Part shown: piece after piece, positions 40,625 through 50,509 of the stretch
Position numbering within the stretch: the first letter of the stretch is position 1
How the letters are laid out: the number at the start of each line of letters is the position of its first letter
DNA from: Xenophilus aerolatus
Lineage (GTDB): Bacteria > Pseudomonadota > Gammaproteobacteria > Burkholderiales > Burkholderiaceae_C
Direction: 5' to 3'
Assembly (NCBI GenBank): GCA_029968055.1
Contig: JASCNX010000005.1
Coordinates: 248,001 to 312,000, forward strand
DNA: 64,000 bases
Notes under the pieces: model-generated
The model's database searches: none
Told to the model about the DNA's origin: nothing
The model's input: the letters and a program-made list of their open reading frames with translations, nothing else
Position numbers and translations under genes: made by a program

Positions 40625-41484
40625 CGTGGTCCTGAGGGTTGTGAGCGGATGCGGGCGCGGATGCTCGCGGCCCGCCTGATTTCGGCTGCGATCTGCGCGG
40701 CGCGCGGAAGAATGGAAGCGACCATCGAATCGACCGACATTCGCTGGGCCTGGACGGTGAAGCTGATGCCGGCCAATGGCTCCCCGTTGTCGTCGAGGAT
40801 CGGGACGGCCAGCGTCCGCAGCCCGAACGCGTTCTCGCCATCAGACACCGCGTAGCCCTGTTGCCTGACGGTTTCGAATCTGGCCAGCAAGTCGTCGAGT
40901 TCCGTCAGGGTCCGCTCGGAGAGCTTGACGCGCTCCGCGCTCTCGAGCACCTCGATCTGCCGCGCGCGCGGCAGGTAAGACAGGATGACGTGGCCGAGGG
41001 CGGCACCGTAGGCGCGAACCCGGCGTCCGGGCCGGCGGTCGATGTTGTAGCGGTCCAGGCCTTGCTCGGCGCGCGCGAGGTAAACGACGTCTGCGCCTTC
41101 GAGGCTGCCCAGGGACGCTGCGTCGCACAGGTCCGGGACGCAGGCGGAGAGCAGGGGCTGTGCTTCCGCATACGTGTCCTGGGACGTCATGGCGACAAAG
41201 CCCAGTTCGAGGCATTTGACCGTGAGCGCGAAGCGCTTCGGGTTGACCGGGCGGAGATAGCCCAACGCGACCAGGGTGTGGATCAACCGGAAGCTGGTGC
41301 CTCGGTCGATTCCAGCGGCCTCGGAGATCTCCGTGATGGTGAGTGCCGGGCGCGCTGCCGAGAATGCCTGCAGGACGCCGAAGGCCTTGACCACCGAGTT
41401 GACGACGTTCTTGGGGTTGTCCGCGTGGGTCGCCTTTTCACCGGGCGCACGCTTGCCCCGCGGGGACGCGTCGGTTTCTGACAT
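40621..41484 (-). CDS. IclR-family transcriptional regulator
   Basis: A 287-residue regulator with an N-terminal winged helix (VVKAFGVLQAFSAARPALTITEISEAAGIDRGTSFRLIHTLVALGYL) and a C-terminal IclR effector domain (GYAVSDGENAFGLRTLAVPI). IclR proteins in catabolic operons usually sense the pathway acid. It lies second in the leftward operon between the SDR and the aldolase, so it probably regulates its own operon. The start at ATG 41484 was chosen because the upstream frame is Arg/Pro-rich. The gap to the SDR stop is 11 bases. Confidence 0.92.
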   Translation of the reverse strand: MSETDASPRGKRAPGEKATHADNPKNVVNSVVKAFGVLQAFSAARPALTITEISEAAGIDRGTSFRLIHTLVALGYLRPVNPKRFALTVKCLELGFVAMTSQDTYAEAQPLLSACVPDLCDAASLGSLEGADVVYLARAEQGLDRYNIDRRPGRRVRAYGAALGHVILSYLPRARQIEVLESAERVKLSERTLTELDDLLARFETVRQQGYAVSDGENAFGLRTLAVPILDDNGEPLAGISFTVQAQRMSVDSMVASILPRAAQIAAEIRRAASIRARIRSQPSGPR

Positions 41485-41495
41485 GACAGGCTCGT

Positions 41496-42251
41496 TCACG
41501 AGTTGAACAGCCTCAAGGATGCCATCCCACCATCGACCGTGAGCACCGAGCCGACCGTCGAGCGCGCGAGCGGGTGCGCGAGGTACAGCACGGCGCGCGC
41601 CACTTCTTCGGGCTCGACCATGAAGCCCGTGGGCTGACGGTCCATGTAGACCTTGCGCTGGTGGTCGGGGTCTGGAGCCTGCGCGACGAGCTTGGCGATC
41701 AGGGGCGTGTCCACCGTGCCGGGGCTCACGCAATTGACGCGGATGCCTTCATGCACCAGGTCCGCGGCCAGCGCGCGCGTCATCGCTTCGATGGCGCCTT
41801 TGGTGGCGGAATACAGCACCCGCCGCCGAAGCCCGGTACCCGCCGTGCACGACGACATGTTCACGATGGCCGCATGAGACGAGCGACGCAGGTGCGGCAG
41901 TGCGGCGCGGATGGCCCGTACGTATCCCAGGACATTGATGTCGAGGATGTTCTTCCAGTCCTCGAGCGGACCGTCCTCCACCGTCGCCGGATAGCTCACG
42001 CCGGCGTTCGCAACCAGGATGTCGACCCGGCCATGCAGAGCTGCGAAGCGATCGATGCAGGCCGCAACTTCGGCGTCGTCGCGCACATCGGCGGTCAGGA
42101 GCGAGGTGCCTGCGAGAGGCGTGGCTGCATCCCGGTCGATGACGCCGACGGTCGCGCCCTGGGCGACGAAGGCCTCGGCCACCGCGCGGCCGATACCTGC
42201 GGCGCCGCCGGTCACGACGACGACCGATTGCTGAAAGTCATTGTTGGCCAA
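41496..42251 (-). CDS. SDR-family NAD(P)-dependent oxidoreductase
   Basis: A 251-residue classical short-chain dehydrogenase. The cofactor motif is VTGGAAGIGRAVAEA, with NAGVS, the catalytic Ser near NMSSCTAGTG, and the YSATK active-site Tyr/Lys. The end is GSVLTVDGGMASL. It is the first gene of the leftward acid-sugar operon and may oxidise the sugar alcohol or acid to the keto form. That is inference from position. The region upstream (42252-42483) is AT-richer near 42270-42320 and is the likely operon promoter. Confidence 0.92.
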   Translation of the reverse strand: MANNDFQQSVVVVTGGAAGIGRAVAEAFVAQGATVGVIDRDAATPLAGTSLLTADVRDDAEVAACIDRFAALHGRVDILVANAGVSYPATVEDGPLEDWKNILDINVLGYVRAIRAALPHLRRSSHAAIVNMSSCTAGTGLRRRVLYSATKGAIEAMTRALAADLVHEGIRVNCVSPGTVDTPLIAKLVAQAPDPDHQRKVYMDRQPTGFMVEPEEVARAVLYLAHPLARSTVGSVLTVDGGMASLRLFNS

Positions 42252-42549
42252 ACTTGCCCTCGAACTGTGTTGATCGGAATGCGAACATTTGTTGTGAGAA
42301 ATTTTGACGCGTTGAGGTGTGGGCGCGGGATGGGATAAACCCTAGCGCGCGCGTTGCGCCTGCATGGCGTTCCTCACCTCCCGCGCCCCGGTGCCCGCTT
42401 GCTCTGGCTGCGGCGCGACCCTGCGCGCACGTCGGCGCAGGGCTGCCGGGATAATCAGGGTTAACCCCCGACCCTTTCCTCGCGTGTCCTCCTCCCCCCA
42501 GCCCACCTCCGCACCGGCATCGCCCGATTCGCCTGCCGGCGAGTCCTCG

Positions 42550-43716
42550 ATGCTGCGTTCCATCCTGGCCCTCGGCGTCGGCGGCTTTGCCATCGGCACC
42601 GGCGAGTTCGTCATCATGGGCCTGCTGCCCGAGGTGGCGAAGGACATCGGCGTGAGCATTCCGCAGGCCGGCCACGTGATCAGCGCCTATGCGCTGGGCG
42701 TGGTGATCGGCGCGCCGGTGCTGGCGGTGCTGTCGGCGAACTGGGGCCGGCGGGCGCTGCTGATGGCGCTGATGGCCGTGTTCGCGGCCGGCAATTTCGC
42801 CAGCGCCGCGGCGCCGGGCTACCTGTCGCTGAACCTGCTGCGCTTCGCGTCTGGCCTGCCGCACGGCACCTACTTCGGGGTGGCGGCCCTGGTCGCGGCC
42901 ACGCTGGCGCCGCCCGGGCGGCGGGCTCGGGCGGTGGGGCTGGTGATGCTGGGGCTCACGGGCGCGACGCTGGTGGGCGTGCCGATCGCAGCCTGGCTGG
43001 GCCAGCATTTCGGCTGGCGCGCGGCCTTCGTCTTCGTCGGCGTGATCGCGCTCGCGGCGGTGGTGATGATCCGGCGCGACGTGCCCGACCTGCGGCCCGC
43101 GGCCGGCGCCAGCCCGCTGCGCGAACTGGGCGCGCTCAAGCGCAAGCAGGTGTGGCTGACGCTGGGCATCGCGGCCATCGGCTTCGGCGGCATGTTCTCG
43201 GTGTTCAGCTACGTCAAGCCGACGCTGACCGAGGTGGCGGGCCTGCGGGTGGAGCACGTGCCCTTCGTGCTGGCGCTGTTCGGCGTGGGCATGGTGGCGG
43301 GCAACCTGCTCGGCTCGCGTCTGGCCGACAAGGCGCTGATGCGCACCATCGGCGGGGTGATGGTGTACGCGGCGGTGGTGCTGCTGGCCTTCACGTTCAC
43401 GGCGCACCACTGGGCGCTGGCCTCGCTCAACGTGCTGCTGGTGGGCACCATCGTCGCCATCGGCCCGGCGTTGCAGATCCGGCTGATGGACGTGGCGGGC
43501 GACGCGCAGTCGCTGGCGGCGGCGCTCAACCATTCGGCCTTCAACATGGCCAACGCGCTGGGCGCCTGGCTGGGCGGGGTGGCCATCAGCGCCGGCCTGG
43601 GCTGGACCTCCACCGGCTGGGTGGGTGCGCTGCTGGCGGTGGCCGGCCTGGGCATCTTCGCCTGGGCGCTGGCGGACGCACGGCGCAGCCGCCCGCCGCG
43701 CGCGGCGGCGGCCTGA
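42550..43716 (+). CDS. MFS transporter, arabinose-efflux-permease type
   Basis: A 388-residue major-facilitator protein with about 12 membrane segments. The N-terminal FAIGTGEFVIMGLLPEVAKDIGVS is typical of the AraJ/YdhP-like drug or sugar efflux group, and ANWGRRALLM carries the loop 2-3 signature. The ATG at 42550 directly precedes the first helix. A GTG at 42484 would add a Ser/Pro-rich 22-residue leader and an ATG at 42364 even more. The substrate is unknown. It is divergent from the leftward acid-sugar operon and not obviously part of it. Confidence 0.88.
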   Translation: MLRSILALGVGGFAIGTGEFVIMGLLPEVAKDIGVSIPQAGHVISAYALGVVIGAPVLAVLSANWGRRALLMALMAVFAAGNFASAAAPGYLSLNLLRFASGLPHGTYFGVAALVAATLAPPGRRARAVGLVMLGLTGATLVGVPIAAWLGQHFGWRAAFVFVGVIALAAVVMIRRDVPDLRPAAGASPLRELGALKRKQVWLTLGIAAIGFGGMFSVFSYVKPTLTEVAGLRVEHVPFVLALFGVGMVAGNLLGSRLADKALMRTIGGVMVYAAVVLLAFTFTAHHWALASLNVLLVGTIVAIGPALQIRLMDVAGDAQSLAAALNHSAFNMANALGAWLGGVAISAGLGWTSTGWVGALLAVAGLGIFAWALADARRSRPPRAAAA

Positions 43717-43740
43717 GCGCGCGCGGCGCCATCGCCGCGC

Positions 43741-46311
43741 TCAGCCTGCGCTGTCGAGCACCTCGCGCACCCGAGCGGCCAGCGCCTCGATCGTGAAGGG
43801 CTTGCCGATGAGCTGCACCCCGGGGTCGAGCACGCCGTTGTGGACCACGGCGTTGCGCGTGTAGCCCGTGGTGAACAGCACCTTGAGCCCGGGCCTGCGC
43901 CGCCGTGCCTCGTCGGCGAGCTTGCGGCCGTTGACCTCGGGCATCACCACGTCGGTGAAGAGCAGGGCGATGTCGGGATGGGCGTCGATGAGCTTGAGCG
44001 CGGCCGTTGCGCCGTCGGCCTCCAGCACGCGGTAGCCCAGCTCGGCGAGCGCCTCGACGGAGAACTGCCGGACCGCCGGCTCGTCCTCCACCACCAGGAC
44101 GACCTCGTGCGCATCGCCCAAAGGCAGGCCGGCCGCGGTCTCCGCCGGGGCGGGGTCTTCGGCATGGCCGGCCAGGCGCGGCAGGTAGACCTTGACGGTC
44201 GTGCCCTGGCCATGCTCCGAATAGATCTTGACGTGCCCGCCCGACTGCTTGACGAAGCCGTACACCTGGCTCAGGCCGAGGCCGGTGCCCCGGCCCACCT
44301 CCTTGGTGGTGAAGAAGGGGTCGAAGGCCTTGGCCAGCACGTCGGGCGTCATGCCGGCGCCGGTGTCGGTGACGGCGATCATCACGTACTGGCCGGGCGC
44401 CAGGCCCAGGTGCGCCGCGGTGTAGTGCTCGTCGAGGTGGCAGTTGGCGGTCTCGATGGTGAGCCGGCCGCCGTCGGGCATGGCGTCGCGCGCATTGACG
44501 GCCAGGTTGAGGATCACGTTCTCCAGCTGGTTCGGGTCGGCATGGGTGCGCCACAGGCCGCCGGCCTGCACCGTCTCCAGGCGCACCGACGCGCCGAGCG
44601 AATGGCGCAGCAGGTCCGACATGCCCGCCACCAGGCGGTTGGCGTCCACCGCCTCGGGCTTGAGGGGCTGCTGGCGCGAGAAGGCGAGCAGCCGCTGCGT
44701 CAGCTGCGCTGCCCGGCGGGCGCCGTCGCGGGCCGATTCGATGTAGCGGGCCGCGCGCGGCTCGCTGGCGGCGAAGCGGCGGCTGAGCAGGTCGAGCGAG
44801 CCGATCACCACGGCCAGCATGTTGTTGAAGTCGTGCGCGATGCCGCCGGTGAGCTGTCCCACCGCTTCCATCTTCTGCGCCTGGCGCAGGGCGTTCTCGG
44901 TGCGGCTGCGCTCGGCCACCTCGTCGGCCACGCGCCGCTCGAGCGTCTCGTTGAGCTCGCGCAGGGCCTGTTCGGCGCGGTGGCGCTTGGTCACGTCCTG
45001 GAACAGCACCGCCACCTGCCGGCGCTCGGGCGGCTCGATGCGGAAGGCCGCCAGCTCCAGGTAGCGGCCGGTGCGCACCAGCTCGCGCTCGAAGCGCACC
45101 GGCTCGCCGGTGAGCAGCACGCGGCGGTAGGTCTCGACCCAGCCGTCGGCCTCCTGCGGGACCATGTCGCGCACCCGCTGCCCGACCACGTCGGGAATGC
45201 CGGCGTTGGCGGTGTAGGCGGGGTTGGCCGCGACGTGCACGTAGTCGCTCAGCGGCCCGTGCGGGCCGTCGAGGAATTCGATGACGCAGAAGCCCTCGTC
45301 AATGATCTCGAACAGGGTGCGGAACTGGCGTTCGCTCTCGCGCAGCGCGGCCTCGGCGCGGTGGCGTTCGCTCAGGTCGAGCATGGCGCCGATCATCCGC
45401 AGCGGCCGGCCGGCCTCGTCGCGCAGCACCGTGCCGCGGTCGAACACGTCGGCATAGCTGCCATTGGCCCGCCGGAAGCGGTAGCCGTCGGACCAGCTGC
45501 TGCCGCCGCCGTCGACCACCGCGTGGATGCCCTGCTCGATGCGGCTGCGGTCCTCGGGATGGATGTGGTCGAGCCACCAGGCGGCGCCGGTCTCGGTCTC
45601 GGTGTGGCCGAAGAGGGTGCCCAGCGCCCGGTTCCACACCACCTGGCCGTCGGCCAGGCGCCAGTCCCAGACGGCGTCGTTGGTGGCCAGCACCGCGAGG
45701 CGGTAGCGCTCCTCGGTCTCGCGCTTCTGCGCCTCGCGCAGCTCGACCTCGGCCACGCGGCGCTCCAGCGCGTGCCGGGCTTCCTCCAGCGCCTGCTGCG
45801 CACGGACCTTGGCCGTGGTCTCCCACACGGTGCAGATCAGCCCGTGCACCGCGCCCACGCCGTCGCGCAGCGGTACGTAGGAGAAGGTGAACCAGGTCTG
45901 CTCGTCGGTGCCGTTGCGGTTGATCACCAGCGGCAGGTCCTCGCGGTAGATCGAGTGGCCGGCCAGCGTCGTCGCGATCAACTCGCCCACGTCGGGCCAG
46001 ACCTCGCCCCACACCTGCTGCAGCGGCGCCCCGAGCGCGCGCGGGTGCTTGCCGCCGAGCAGGGGGATGTAGGCTTCGTTGTAGACCAGGGTGAGCGTGT
46101 CGCCCCAGGCGAGCCAGGTGGGCACCGGCGCGTCGAGCATCGTCGACACCGCCGAGCGCAGCGGGGCCGGCCAGGTGGCCGGTGCGCCGAGTGCCGATGC
46201 GTGCCAGTCGTGGCCCGCGAGGTGCGGCGCTGCCAGCGTTCCGTCCGCCAGGAAGTGCGGATCGCGGGGCGCGGTCCCGCCGACGTTGTTGTGCATGCCG
46301 CTGTCTTTCAT
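43741..46311 (-). CDS. Hybrid PAS sensor histidine kinase/response regulator
   Basis: An 856-residue soluble sensor kinase with no membrane segments. At least three PAS-type domains can be read. One is near 40-180 ([18 protein letters not shown]), one near 230-350 ([21 protein letters not shown] with a PAC tail) and one near 355-480 ([11 protein letters not shown]). A coiled coil leads to the HisKA box [19 protein letters not shown]. The ATPase has [14 protein letters not shown] and DTGAGM, and [16 protein letters not shown] CheY-like receiver ends the protein ([23 protein letters not shown]). ATG 46296 is an alternative start. Signal and targets are unknown. Confidence 0.93.
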   Translation of the reverse strand: MKDSGMHNNVGGTAPRDPHFLADGTLAAPHLAGHDWHASALGAPATWPAPLRSAVSTMLDAPVPTWLAWGDTLTLVYNEAYIPLLGGKHPRALGAPLQQVWGEVWPDVGELIATTLAGHSIYREDLPLVINRNGTDEQTWFTFSYVPLRDGVGAVHGLICTVWETTAKVRAQQALEEARHALERRVAEVELREAQKRETEERYRLAVLATNDAVWDWRLADGQVVWNRALGTLFGHTETETGAAWWLDHIHPEDRSRIEQGIHAVVDGGGSSWSDGYRFRRANGSYADVFDRGTVLRDEAGRPLRMIGAMLDLSERHRAEAALRESERQFRTLFEIIDEGFCVIEFLDGPHGPLSDYVHVAANPAYTANAGIPDVVGQRVRDMVPQEADGWVETYRRVLLTGEPVRFERELVRTGRYLELAAFRIEPPERRQVAVLFQDVTKRHRAEQALRELNETLERRVADEVAERSRTENALRQAQKMEAVGQLTGGIAHDFNNMLAVVIGSLDLLSRRFAASEPRAARYIESARDGARRAAQLTQRLLAFSRQQPLKPEAVDANRLVAGMSDLLRHSLGASVRLETVQAGGLWRTHADPNQLENVILNLAVNARDAMPDGGRLTIETANCHLDEHYTAAHLGLAPGQYVMIAVTDTGAGMTPDVLAKAFDPFFTTKEVGRGTGLGLSQVYGFVKQSGGHVKIYSEHGQGTTVKVYLPRLAGHAEDPAPAETAAGLPLGDAHEVVLVVEDEPAVRQFSVEALAELGYRVLEADGATAALKLIDAHPDIALLFTDVVMPEVNGRKLADEARRRRPGLKVLFTTGYTRNAVVHNGVLDPGVQLIGKPFTIEALAARVREVLDSAG

Positions 46312-46375
46312 GAGGTTGCGGCGCAACCCCCGGGCCGGTCGCGCACGATTGCCGCGGCGGAGTATCCCACGCAGC

Positions 46376-46717
46376 TCAGGTGGCCTGAGGCGCGCCCGAC
46401 GGCGCATGCAGGCGTTCGCCCAGCATCACGTGCAGCGCCTGCCAGCCGTGGCGCAGCGCTTCGGCGTAGGTCGGGTCGCCCTGCGCGGCGCGTGCCAGTT
46501 CGGCGTAGCCGGCCGTGCCGCCGCGGTCTTCCAGCAGCACCCAGACGAACAGGCGCCCGTCCCACTCGACCGCGGCGCCCAGCGCGCGAAAGTCCCGCGC
46601 CGGCTTCGGCGCGCCCACCTGCACCATCTGCAGGAAGTCGGCAGGCGTGGGCTGCCAGCGGCGTTCGGCGGCGGACAGCGACTGGATGGCGGCGATGCGT
46701 TCGGCGCGGCGGGTCAT
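46376..46717 (-). CDS. Hypothetical protein
   Basis: A 113-residue protein I do not recognise. It reads [25 protein letters not shown] then [30 protein letters not shown] and ends [14 protein letters not shown]. It has an ordinary amino-acid mix, with mixed helix and strand, no signal peptide and no cysteines. Composition and an uninterrupted frame in a plausible position support a real gene. The 228-base stretch after it (46718-46945) shows nothing recognisable. Confidence 0.55.
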   Translation of the reverse strand: MTRRAERIAAIQSLSAAERRWQPTPADFLQMVQVGAPKPARDFRALGAAVEWDGRLFVWVLLEDRGGTAGYAELARAAQGDPTYAEALRHGWQALHVMLGERLHAPSGAPQAT

Positions 46718-46945
46718 GGATGGCTCGGGCGTGGAGGTGCAGGCATGGCGCGGCAGCGGCGCCAGCCTTCACAGCGACTGTGCGGTGTCCGTGCGGCCGA
46801 TTCGGTCGGCGCGCCCCTTGAGCACGGGCACGCCTGCACCTACACACGGGCCGCGCGAGGCCGGCGGCGCGCGCGTGCCGCCTGGCGTCCGGCGCTGCGT
46901 GCGAGCGGCCTGCAACCCGCCGCCCGCCGTTGTGCGGCCGATGTC

Positions 46946-48416
46946 TCACGGACGGCGCGCTTCGCCGTGGGGCGCGTCGCTGCCCAGCGGCGGCGCGATG
47001 TCCTCGAGCGGGCGCCGCTCCGCATTCACCGCGAAGCGCAGCGCCAGCAGCCCGGCCGCGATGACCAGCGTGGCGCCGATCGCGTAGCCCACCGTCACCG
47101 CGCCGCGGCTGCCCGTCTCGATCAGGCGGCCGAAGAGCCAGGGCGCGACGAAGCCGCCGGCGCCGGTGCCCACCGCGTAGAAGAGCGAGATGGCCATCGC
47201 GCGGATCTCCAGCGGAAACACCTCGCTCACGGTGAGGTAGGCGGAACTGGCCGCGGCCGAGGCGAGGAAGAACACGGCCGACCAGGCCAGCGCCTGCGAG
47301 CGTGCATCGAGCCAACCGGCCATGAAGGCCCAGCCGGTGAGCGCGAGGCCGATGCCGGCGCCGACGTAGGTCAGGGCGATCATCCGGCGCCGGCCCACGC
47401 GGTCGAACAGCGGCCCGAGCAGCAGCGGCCCCAGCACATTGCCCAGCGCGAACGGAAAGATGTACAGCGCGACGCGCCCTTCGGGCACGCCGTAGTAGCG
47501 CGTGAGCACCAGCGCGTAGGTGAAGAAGATCGCGTTGTAGAAAAAGGCCTGCGACAGCATCAGCGCCAGGGCCACGCCGCTGCGCGCGCGATAGCGCGCG
47601 AACAGCACCTGGGCCACCTCGCGCATCGAGGGGTGGGCGCGGCGCGCGAGGCGCAGTTCGCCCACCGCCGGCGGCAGCGTGCCGTGCTGGGCGCGCACCT
47701 CGTCCTCGATGGCCCGCACGACGCGTTCGGCCTCGTCGGCCTGGCCGTGCGCAATCAGCCAGCGCGGGCTCTCGGGCACATGGCGGCGGATCAGCAGGAT
47801 GGCCACCGCCAGCAGCGCGCCGAGCGCGAAGCCCCCGCGCCAGCCCCACACCGGGCCGAGCACGCGGGGGTCGAGCAGCACCAGGCTCAGCCCGGCCCCC
47901 AAGCGCCGCGCCGAGCCAGAAGCTGCCATTGATCGCCAGGTTGACGCGGCCACGCACGCGCGCCGGAATCAGCTCGTCGATGGCCGAGTTGATGGCGGCG
48001 TACTCGCCGCCGATGCCCAGGCCGGTGACGAAGCGGCACAGTGCAAAGAACGCGAAGCTGGGCGAGAAGGCCGTGGCGAAGGTGGCCACGGCATACACCG
48101 CCAGCGTGACGAGGAACAGCTTCTTGCGGCCGAGCCGGTCGGTCATGCGCCCGAAGACCAGCGCACCGACCACGGCGCCGCCCACGTACAGCGAGCCGGC
48201 CAGGCCCACCTGCGTGGCGGTGAGCGCCAGCGTGTCGCCGCGCTCGAGCACGCCGCCGATGGAGCCGACCAGCGTCACCTCCAGCCCGTCGAGCACCCAG
48301 GCGATGCCCAGCGCGATCACCACCCGCCAATGCCAGCGCGACCACGGCAGGCGGTCCAGGCGCGCGGGGATGTCGGTGCGAAAGTCGGTGGAGGAGGGCG
48401 GTGAGGGCGTGGCCAT
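46946..48416 (-). pseudogene. MFS transporter broken by a single-base frameshift
   Basis: The N-terminal part (from ATG 48416, about 170 residues) has the sugar/aromatic-acid MFS pattern: [17 protein letters not shown] and [18 protein letters not shown], then [21 protein letters not shown]. It runs to [11 protein letters not shown] and then leaves frame. The remaining ~320 residues continue in another frame from [20 protein letters not shown] to the stop at 46946, including [13 protein letters not shown] and [14 protein letters not shown]. The junction is a C5 run at 47896-47900; one C fewer restores a single uninterrupted transporter. It is either a recent pseudogene or a sequencing error. 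Confidence 0.85.
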
Positions 48417-48564
48417 GCGGTGGATGCGAGCGAGACAGCGTAGGCGCCGGCCAGGGCCCGCGCCGTCGGTCTGGGCCGACACCTGCTGTCGCGCTCTGCC
48501 GAGGCCCTCGCTTCGACATGCGGGCGAGGGTAGGGCATTCGATAACGACGGAGAGGTCATTCCC

Positions 48565-48744
48565 ATGAGCACCCACCAGCCCGAATCGCAACAAACTCCC
48601 GCGCCCGCCCCGGCGCCCCATCCCCCGGACGAACCCGAGATCACGCAGGAGGAATCGGTGCCGGTCGATCGCCGCGACACCGAGGGGGAGCGCCTGATGG
48701 ACGAGCTGGGCCGCGAGCGCCGCCGGCAAGACGCGGAGGACTGA
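48565..48744 (+). CDS. Small Pro/Glu-rich hypothetical protein
   Basis: A 59-residue, highly charged protein ([18 protein letters not shown], then [18 protein letters not shown] and [16 protein letters not shown]). ATG 48565 follows GGAGAGGTCATTCCC, a strong ribosome-binding site. It is probably disordered with a short C-terminal helix. A second tiny ORF begins two bases after its stop. Its function is unknown. Confidence 0.6.
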   Translation: MSTHQPESQQTPAPAPAPHPPDEPEITQEESVPVDRRDTEGERLMDELGRERRRQDAED

Positions 48745-48746
48745 AG

Positions 48747-48887
48747 ATGCCGCCCTTGTCCGTGCCCTTGCCGCGGCCCGCGGCCGGCCCCCCGGCCCCC
48801 GAGCCTCCGCCGGGCACCGAACCCGCACCGCCGGTGCCGCCCTCACCCCCGCCGGAACCGCTGCCGGAACAGTTTCCGGTGAGCTGA
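48747..48887 (+). CDS. Very small proline-rich ORF
   Basis: A 46-codon ORF starting two bases after the preceding stop, with proline making up nearly half of the residues ([16 protein letters not shown]..., ending EQFPVS). Its tight spacing to the preceding gene suggests co-translation. The very biased composition in a high-GC genome means it could still be chance. Confidence 0.35.
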   Translation: MPPLSVPLPRPAAGPPAPEPPPGTEPAPPVPPSPPPEPLPEQFPVS

Positions 48888-48915
48888 AGGCCGGGGCGCG
48901 GGAGGTCCGGCCGCC

Positions 48916-49746
48916 TCAGGTCGACCAGATGCGCGGCGGCGTGGCCGCCAGGCCCCACAGCTCGCGTCGCCAGCCCGCCCACACCGTGCGCAGCAGCTGC
49001 AAGGCGGGCTCGACCAGCGGCGCGAGCACGCGTACCACCACGACCTGGGCGTTGGGTGCGGTGGCGCCGGCGCTCGCTTCCAGCGCGTGCCCGGCGAGTG
49101 CATCGCGCGCGATCTCCAGCAGGCGATCGCGCCGGGCGCGTGGCATCGCCTCGCCGACCACATGGAAGAGCGAGGCCAGGCACTGGTGGCCGGCCAGCCC
49201 GAGCGGTGCGTCGAGGAGGCGCTTGTCGTCGGCCTCGATGCGCCCGCGCTCCAGCCACACGCCGGGCAGTTCGATGTGCTGCTGGTAGCGCCCGGCGCTA
49301 AAGGGCTGCCCCGCCAGCGGCAGGCCCAGCGCGGTCACGTCCCAGCCGATCAGCTCGCCGCCGGGGGCCACCTGCATCTGCAGGCGGTTCTCGGCGCGGC
49401 AACCGCTGTAGCACAGCGCCTCCAGGGGCAGCCATTCCAGCCGCGCGCCGGCGGCGACGTCGAGCCGCGTGCGCTGCAGGGCAAGCTCGCCCTCGGAGCG
49501 GTAGAAGCGCGAGGCGCCCGGCGTGGTGATGAGGCCGTGGCTGCCGGCGGCCGCTTCGACCGCGATGTCGAGCGTGTCGCCGCCCACCAGCCCGCCGGGC
49601 GGGTGCACCAGCACGTTGTGGCAGACGGCGTCGCCCTCGGGGTACAGGCTCTGCAGGATGCGCAGCGGCCCTTCGTGGCGAAAACGCGCCAGGCTGCGGC
49701 CGCGGTCGTGGTGGTAGGCGATATCGAGTCGGGCGTGCCAGGGCAT
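48916..49746 (-). CDS. ureD: Urease accessory protein UreD (orphan)
   Basis: A 276-residue urease maturation factor that, with UreF and UreG, delivers nickel to apo-urease. The family landmarks are all present: LQSLYPEGDAVCHNVLVHPPGGLVGGDTLDI, TTPGASRFYRSEG, LEWLPLEALCYSGC and LASLFHVVGEAMPR. The reading frame looks intact. None of ureA, ureB, ureC, ureE, ureF or ureG is adjacent on either side, although ureD normally sits at the head of that operon, often next to urt. Here urt is 24.5 kb away on the opposite strand. Confidence 0.93.
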   Translation of the reverse strand: MPWHARLDIAYHHDRGRSLARFRHEGPLRILQSLYPEGDAVCHNVLVHPPGGLVGGDTLDIAVEAAAGSHGLITTPGASRFYRSEGELALQRTRLDVAAGARLEWLPLEALCYSGCRAENRLQMQVAPGGELIGWDVTALGLPLAGQPFSAGRYQQHIELPGVWLERGRIEADDKRLLDAPLGLAGHQCLASLFHVVGEAMPRARRDRLLEIARDALAGHALEASAGATAPNAQVVVVRVLAPLVEPALQLLRTVWAGWRRELWGLAATPPRIWST

Positions 49747-49854
49747 CGGCGGAGTCTACGTGGGCGGCACCGCCCGTCCTGCACGTGGATTGATCCGGCG
49801 CAAGGCCTGCGGCGCCGGCCGGTGGGACAGTCGGCAGCCACCACGGAGATGCCC

Positions 49855-50436
49855 ATGATTCACCGCGCCGCCCAGGTCATCCGCGAGGAGCACGCCGCCA
49901 TCGCCGCCGTGTTGCGCACCGTGTCGCTGCTGCTTGCACAGCATCGCCGCGAGGGCACATTGCCGCGCTTCGACGCGCTGCGCGCGATGCTCTTCTACGC
50001 CGACGAGTTTCCGGCGCGCGAGCACCACCGCAAGGAGACCGAACTGCTCTTCACCCGCCTGCGGGCGCGCACGCCGCTGGCGCGCGAGCAGCTCGACCAC
50101 CTCGACAGCGAGCACGGCCGCGGCGAACGCATGATCCGCCAGGTGCAGCACGAGCTCACGGCCTTCGAGATGCTGGGCGAGCCGCGCCGCCAGGGCTTCG
50201 AGCAGGCGGTGGAGCGCTACGTGGACTTCTACCTGCAGCACATGGCGATGGAGGAGTGCGACATCCTGCCCCTGGCCGAGCGCGTGCTGACGGCCGAGGA
50301 CTGGGCCGACCTCGACGCCGCCTTCGCCGAGCCCGCGCCGGCCGGCCAGGTGCCCGACGCCGCCTACCGGGCACTGTTCACCCAGATCGTCAACACGGTG
50401 CCGGCGCCGCTGGGGCTGGGGGCGGTTGGGCACTGA
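49855..50436 (+). CDS. Hemerythrin-domain protein
   Basis: A 193-residue four-helix HHE-type protein likely to bind a di-iron centre. Candidate ligands appear in order: REEHAAIAAVL, AREHHRKETELLFTRL, DSEHGRGERMIRQ and HMAMEECDILPLAE. Such proteins act in oxygen, NO or iron sensing and repair. ATG 49855 lies six bases after ACGGAG. An in-frame ATG six bases upstream is too close to that site. It is divergent from ureD. Confidence 0.88.
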   Translation: MIHRAAQVIREEHAAIAAVLRTVSLLLAQHRREGTLPRFDALRAMLFYADEFPAREHHRKETELLFTRLRARTPLAREQLDHLDSEHGRGERMIRQVQHELTAFEMLGEPRRQGFEQAVERYVDFYLQHMAMEECDILPLAERVLTAEDWADLDAAFAEPAPAGQVPDAAYRALFTQIVNTVPAPLGLGAVGH

Positions 50437-50509
50437 GCGACGCCAGGCCGCCGACGCTCGGCGTGCGGGTCGGCGATTCCCCGCGTCCCCCGTCGCAGAG
50501 CAGCGCCCG

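Noticed and set aside
26501-42251. Integrative element boundaries around the catabolic block
   Set aside because: No integrase, tRNA-associated direct repeat or insertion sequence was found at either end, so only an accessory block is suggested.
43840-46821. A 993-codon open frame on the plus strand opposite the hybrid histidine kinase
   Set aside because: Composition is that of an antisense shadow. The opposite strand encodes a complete PAS-HisKA-receiver protein.
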